From Nitrospirota bacterium (GTDB taxonomy: Bacteria > Nitrospirota > JACRHJ01), in NCBI GenBank assembly GCA_021784575.1, contig JAJYHX010000006.1, forward strand, positions 1-64,000: a stretch of DNA of 64,000 nucleotides, read 5' to 3'. The notes below the pieces were generated by a model that was not told where the DNA came from, did no database searches, and was given only the letters and a program-made list of their open reading frames with translations. Within the stretch, counting starts at the first letter, position 1. Each line of letters begins with the position of its first letter. This document shows positions 61,131 through 64,000 of this stretch, piece by piece. The translations under genes were made by a program, and so were the position numbers.

Positions 61131-62561
61131 GTGAATAATAATTTTTCGGAGAGAATGCTCTCCCCGAGAACGGGACAAAAGAGTAACGGGGTTTCGGAGG
61201 CGTTATTGGAGAATTTTCTGCGTGACGTGGAGGACGCGCTTGGGAATGCGGAGGCGCCGTCTTCCTCCGAGCTCGACGACATACTCTCCCTCGCGGGAGA
61301 GCTTAAAGGGCTTCCGCTTTCCGACGCGGCGAGGCTTCTCATGGCCGGGGGCGAAGACGCCCTCCGTGCCATATGCGATAAGGCGGCGGAGGTAAAATCC
61401 GCCGTGTTCGGCCCGCGGGTTGTGTTGTTCGCCCCGCTTTATCTCTCCAATTACTGCTCGAACGACTGCCTGTATTGCGGGTTCAGGAAATCGAACGCCA
61501 TCGCCCGCAGGAAGGCGCTCTCGCCCGACGAGGCCGTGGAGCAGGCGAAGATTCTCTCACGTCTCGGCTTCAAGAGGATTATACTTGTCGCGGGCGAGCA
61601 CCCGCGTTACTCCGGCGTGGATTACCTGATAAAGACCGCAAAGGAGATATATTCCCGCACCGACGTGCGGATACTGCACGTAAACTCCGCGCCGGTCTCC
61701 GTGGAGGACTTCAGGAGGCTCAAGTCCGCGGGCTACGGCGTCTACCAGTGCTTCCAGGAGACCTACCACAAAGACAGCTACAAGGTCCTTCACCCGACCG
61801 GGAAGAAGTCCGACTTCCTATACCGGCTTTCCGTTATGGACAGGGCGCTTGAAGCCGGTTTCGGGGACGTTGGCATAGGCCCGCTGCTGGGGCTTTACGA
61901 TTACCGCTACGACGCCCTTGCCGCGATTGCGCACTCGAAGCGCCTTGAGGCGAAATTCGGCGCCTGCGCGCATACCATCTCCGTGCCGCGCCTGAGGCCC
62001 GCCGAGGGCGCGGAGGTGAAGGACGCGCCGTATCCCGTGAGCGACGGGGATTTCAGGAAGATTGTCGCGGTCTACAGGCTTTCCGTCCCGCAGGCGGGCG
62101 TGGTGGTCTCCACGCGCGAGCCGGCGAAGCTCCGCGAGCAGTGCCTCATGTGCGGCGCGTCGCAGATTTCCGCAGGGTCGTCCACCGAGCCTGGCGGTTA
62201 CGACGGGCGGGAGAAAAGCACGTCGCAGTTCTATCTTGGCGACATAAGGCCGCTGCCGGAGATGGCGCGGGTGATAGCCGAAATGGGGCTTCTGCCGTCG
62301 CTCTGCACGGCGTGCTACAGGAGCGGGCGGCAGGGGAGCAATTACCTGCGCGCCGCCCGGTCGGGGAATCTGGACGAACTCTGCACGGCGAACGCGCTTC
62401 TCTCCCTGAAGGAATATCTGCTCGACGCAAGACCCGAAGGACGGGAGATTATGGAAGCTTCCCTGAACCGCTTCCTGGATGAATTCAAAGGCCCGCTAAA
62501 GGAAGACCTGAAACGCAGGATGGAAATGATAGCAAACGGCGAAAGGGATATTCATTACTAA
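61131..62561 (+). CDS. HydG/ThiH-like radical SAM tyrosine lyase, HydG-type C-terminus
   Basis: The protein has 476 residues. The radical SAM cluster CX3CX2C is Cys109, Cys113 and Cys116 (LSNYCSNDCLYCGFRK). A C-terminal CX2CX22C (Cys392, Cys395, Cys418: CTACYRSGRQG, DELC) is the signature of the second cluster of HydG, which makes the CO and CN of the [FeFe]-hydrogenase cofactor from tyrosine, and is absent from ordinary ThiH. No hydE, hydF or hydrogenase gene is near, and the neighbour is a ThiF. The start is uncertain: GTG 61131 lacks a ribosome site, while ATG 61155 has GGAGAG just upstream. Confidence 0.85.
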   Translation: MNNNFSERMLSPRTGQKSNGVSEALLENFLRDVEDALGNAEAPSSSELDDILSLAGELKGLPLSDAARLLMAGGEDALRAICDKAAEVKSAVFGPRVVLFAPLYLSNYCSNDCLYCGFRKSNAIARRKALSPDEAVEQAKILSRLGFKRIILVAGEHPRYSGVDYLIKTAKEIYSRTDVRILHVNSAPVSVEDFRRLKSAGYGVYQCFQETYHKDSYKVLHPTGKKSDFLYRLSVMDRALEAGFGDVGIGPLLGLYDYRYDALAAIAHSKRLEAKFGACAHTISVPRLRPAEGAEVKDAPYPVSDGDFRKIVAVYRLSVPQAGVVVSTREPAKLREQCLMCGASQISAGSSTEPGGYDGREKSTSQFYLGDIRPLPEMARVIAEMGLLPSLCTACYRSGRQGSNYLRAARSGNLDELCTANALLSLKEYLLDARPEGREIMEASLNRFLDEFKGPLKEDLKRRMEMIANGERDIHY

Positions 62562-62566
62562 TTTCC

Positions 62567-62595
62567 TTGTGTTGCCCCGCTCCCTTTGATAAAAT
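62567..62595 (+). promoter_or_regulatory. Promoter giving a probably leaderless HAD-phosphatase transcript
   Basis: TTGTGT (62567-62572), 17 nt, TAAAAT (62590-62595), with the ATG at 62602 only 6 nt further and no ribosome site. Confidence 0.65.
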
Positions 62596-62601
62596 TCCCG
62601 C

Positions 62602-63285
62602 ATGTTCCCGAAGAACCTCATAATCGACTGCGACGACACGCTCTGGGAAAACAACCGCTTCTTTCTGGACGCGCACGAGAGGTTCGTGTCCCTGATGGAG
62701 GCGCGCGGCTATTCCCGCGAGCGGGCGAACAGCCTGCTCCTCCGGCTTGAGATGGAGAACGTGTCGCGCTACGGCTACGGGGCGAGGAGCCAGGCGATGT
62801 CCATGGCGGACGTCTACCGTCTGCTGGAGCCGGAGCCGGACGAAGCGGTCTTGCGGACAATCGATAAAATAGGCGAGAGCGTCTTCCATCACCCCGTGTG
62901 CCTGCTTCCCGGCGTCGAGGAGACGGTGCCGAAGCTCGCCGGCCGGTATACGATGGTTATGTACACGAAGGGCAACCCGGAAGAGCAGCTCGGGAAAATT
63001 GAAAAATCCCCGCTTCGGGAGTATTTCCACCATGTCCGGGTCGTGCCGGAAAAGGACCGGCGCGCCTTCCGGGGCGTATTGGACGAACTGGGGCTGCTGC
63101 CCGACGAGACATGGATGATTGGAGATTCGCCCCGCTCGGACATCATCCCGGCCGTGGAAAACGGCGTCCGCTCCGTCTTCATCCCGTTTTCCATGACCTG
63201 GCAGCACGAGCACACCACCCTCCCTCCCTCGGAACATATCATAACCGTCGAACATTTCGGAAACCTGGAAGCCCTCCTGCTATAA
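62602..63285 (+). CDS. HAD-superfamily hydrolase
   Basis: The protein has 227 residues. HAD motif I is IIDCDDTLWENN near residue 7 (nucleophile and acid Asp), motif II TMVMYTKGNPE near 116, motif III a Lys near 150, and motif IV WMIGDSPRSDIIPAVENG near 173. A helical cap lies between residues 20 and 95. It is probably a small-molecule phosphatase, with the substrate not deducible. Its stop overlaps the start of the histidine kinase gene (TAATG), so the two are probably co-translated. Confidence 0.9.
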   Translation: MFPKNLIIDCDDTLWENNRFFLDAHERFVSLMEARGYSRERANSLLLRLEMENVSRYGYGARSQAMSMADVYRLLEPEPDEAVLRTIDKIGESVFHHPVCLLPGVEETVPKLAGRYTMVMYTKGNPEEQLGKIEKSPLREYFHHVRVVPEKDRRAFRGVLDELGLLPDETWMIGDSPRSDIIPAVENGVRSVFIPFSMTWQHEHTTLPPSEHIITVEHFGNLEALLL

Positions 63286-64000
63286 TGCCGAAACCCCGGA
63301 AACCCCAGAACACGCAAGGCCGGCCGGCCATGCCCGAAGCGGCCCCAGCCGCCGGTCGACCGGCTTCAGCCCTCCCGGAGACGGGAAGCGCGGAGTATTA
63401 CGAGGAAATCCTGTATGCGATCCCGGAAGGGGTAATGGTATTCGACGGCGGTTTGAGGCTCGTTAGCGCGAACCGCTCCGCGCACGAGCTCGCCATGCCC
63501 TCGTCCGAGGCAATCGGCAGAACTGCCGGCGAAGCCTTCGACAGGGGCAACCGGGGACTGGCCGAGCTTGTCTCGCGCACGCTCGCCTCGGGCAGGCCGC
63601 ATACGGGCTATACGACGGAGTTTATAAGGCCGGACGCGACGGGCATCCCCGTGGAGGCGTCCGCCTCGCCAATCGAGGGGCCGGACGGGCAGACGCTCGG
63701 TGTCGCGCTCTCGCTCCGGGAGGCGTCGCGCCTCAGGGAACTCGAAGAAGCCATCAAGAAATCCGAGCGGCTGGCGTATCTCGGCACCATGGCGGCGTCC
63801 GTCGCGCACGAGCTGAGGAACCCTCTTGGCGGCATCAAGGGCGCCTCACAGCTTCTCATGGAGGAGATAAAGGGCCTTCCGGTTGAAGAGTCTCTCTCCG
63901 AATACCTGGGCGTTATCATAAAGCAGGTGGACAGGCTCACGGGGATACTTGAGTCGCTCCGGGGCCTCTCGCGGCCCGGGCTTCCAAAGACCGCCAAGCT
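63285..64000 (+). CDS. PAS sensor histidine kinase (NtrB-like), partial at window end
   Basis: The first 238 residues are present and the gene runs off the window. After a Pro/Ala-rich N-terminus (with AAGRPAS encoded by the mini-palindrome at 63351-63364) comes a PAS domain (about 38-140, YEEILYAIPEGVMVFDGGLRLVSANRSA). Then comes the HisKA helix with the phospho-acceptor in LAYLGTMAASVAHELRNPLGGIKGASQLL. The HELRNPLGGI form is typical of NtrB-type kinases that work with sigma-54 activators. No membrane helix is seen so far, so it is probably cytoplasmic. Confidence 0.88.
   Translation, partial: MPKPRKPQNTQGRPAMPEAAPAAGRPASALPETGSAEYYEEILYAIPEGVMVFDGGLRLVSANRSAHELAMPSSEAIGRTAGEAFDRGNRGLAELVSRTLASGRPHTGYTTEFIRPDATGIPVEASASPIEGPDGQTLGVALSLREASRLRELEEAIKKSERLAYLGTMAASVAHELRNPLGGIKGASQLLMEEIKGLPVEESLSEYLGVIIKQVDRLTGILESLRGLSRPGLPKTAK

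Overview
The window is a 64 kb piece of a high-GC (roughly 58-60% by eye) Gram-negative bacterial chromosome that is densely coding on both strands. The key evidence is one six-gene run, sat-aprB-aprA-qmoA-qmoB-qmoC (14.4-23.2 kb), the cytoplasmic and membrane arm of dissimilatory sulfate reduction (sulfate to APS to sulfite). With an anaerobic ribonucleotide reductase, an outer membrane beta-barrel protein, several lipoproteins and an APS reductase fed by a Qmo quinone complex, it points to an anaerobic sulfate-metabolising bacterium of Desulfobacterota or Nitrospirota type. DsrAB is not in the window, and the exact lineage cannot be read from these genes.

Layout. 1-2.9 kb: an AT-richer accessory patch (end of an IS3-like element, a gene it cut, an ankyrin-repeat protein with a small membrane partner, an HNH nuclease) ending exactly at the 3' end of the tmRNA gene ssrA, a classic island integration site. 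3.3-7.4 kb: a minus-strand metal/oxyanion operon (arsR, acr3, an FmdE-like zinc protein, chrA, a phosphoesterase). 7.5-11.3 kb: mprF and pyruvate kinase. 11.5-14.0 kb: a fibronectin-III lipoprotein and an outer membrane barrel. 14.4-23.4 kb: sulfate activation and reduction genes, with a structured leader before sat and a strong terminator after qmoC. 23.4-37.1 kb: mostly housekeeping (HD-GYP regulator, acyl-CoA synthetase, class II aldolase, TldD/PmbA protein, alaS, phasin-like protein, UbiB kinase, ruvX, a YyaL-like lipoprotein, a ScdA-N domain protein). 37.3-39.4 kb: an orphan receiver protein behind a sigma-54-type promoter and a tusA-dsrEFH sulfur-relay operon. 39.7-43.5 kb: nrdD with paired NrdR boxes, a TPR lipoprotein and a PP2C phosphatase. 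43.5-49.2 kb: a repeat-rich spacer, a dipeptide permease, a CIRCE-controlled hsp20, a BatD-like/MoxR pair and thiD. 49.3-56.4 kb: tadA, a sodium:solute symporter, a VapBC pair, a YgbA-like protein, a glycosyltransferase, a barrel-only NagA, tpiA and secG. 56.6-64 kb: a peptide-binding lipoprotein, a DrrAB-like ABC exporter, a ThiS-ThiF fusion next to a HydG-like radical SAM enzyme, a HAD phosphatase and the start of a PAS histidine kinase.

Regulation is unusually legible: a perfect CIRCE, a pair of NrdR boxes 32 bp apart, a GG-N10-GC sigma-54 promoter, an ArsR-overlapped promoter, several near-consensus sigma-70 promoters, and three genes whose -10 box lies so close to the ATG that the mRNAs should be leaderless.

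The most distinctive feature is the density of dispersed repeats: an inverted 185-bp element pair about 11 kb apart, several families of small intergenic palindromes, and a mini-palindrome that sits in frame inside several coding regions. One acyl-CoA synthetase gene contains three repeat types back to back and has no ordinary start codon. I found no rRNA, tRNA, CRISPR array or prophage.
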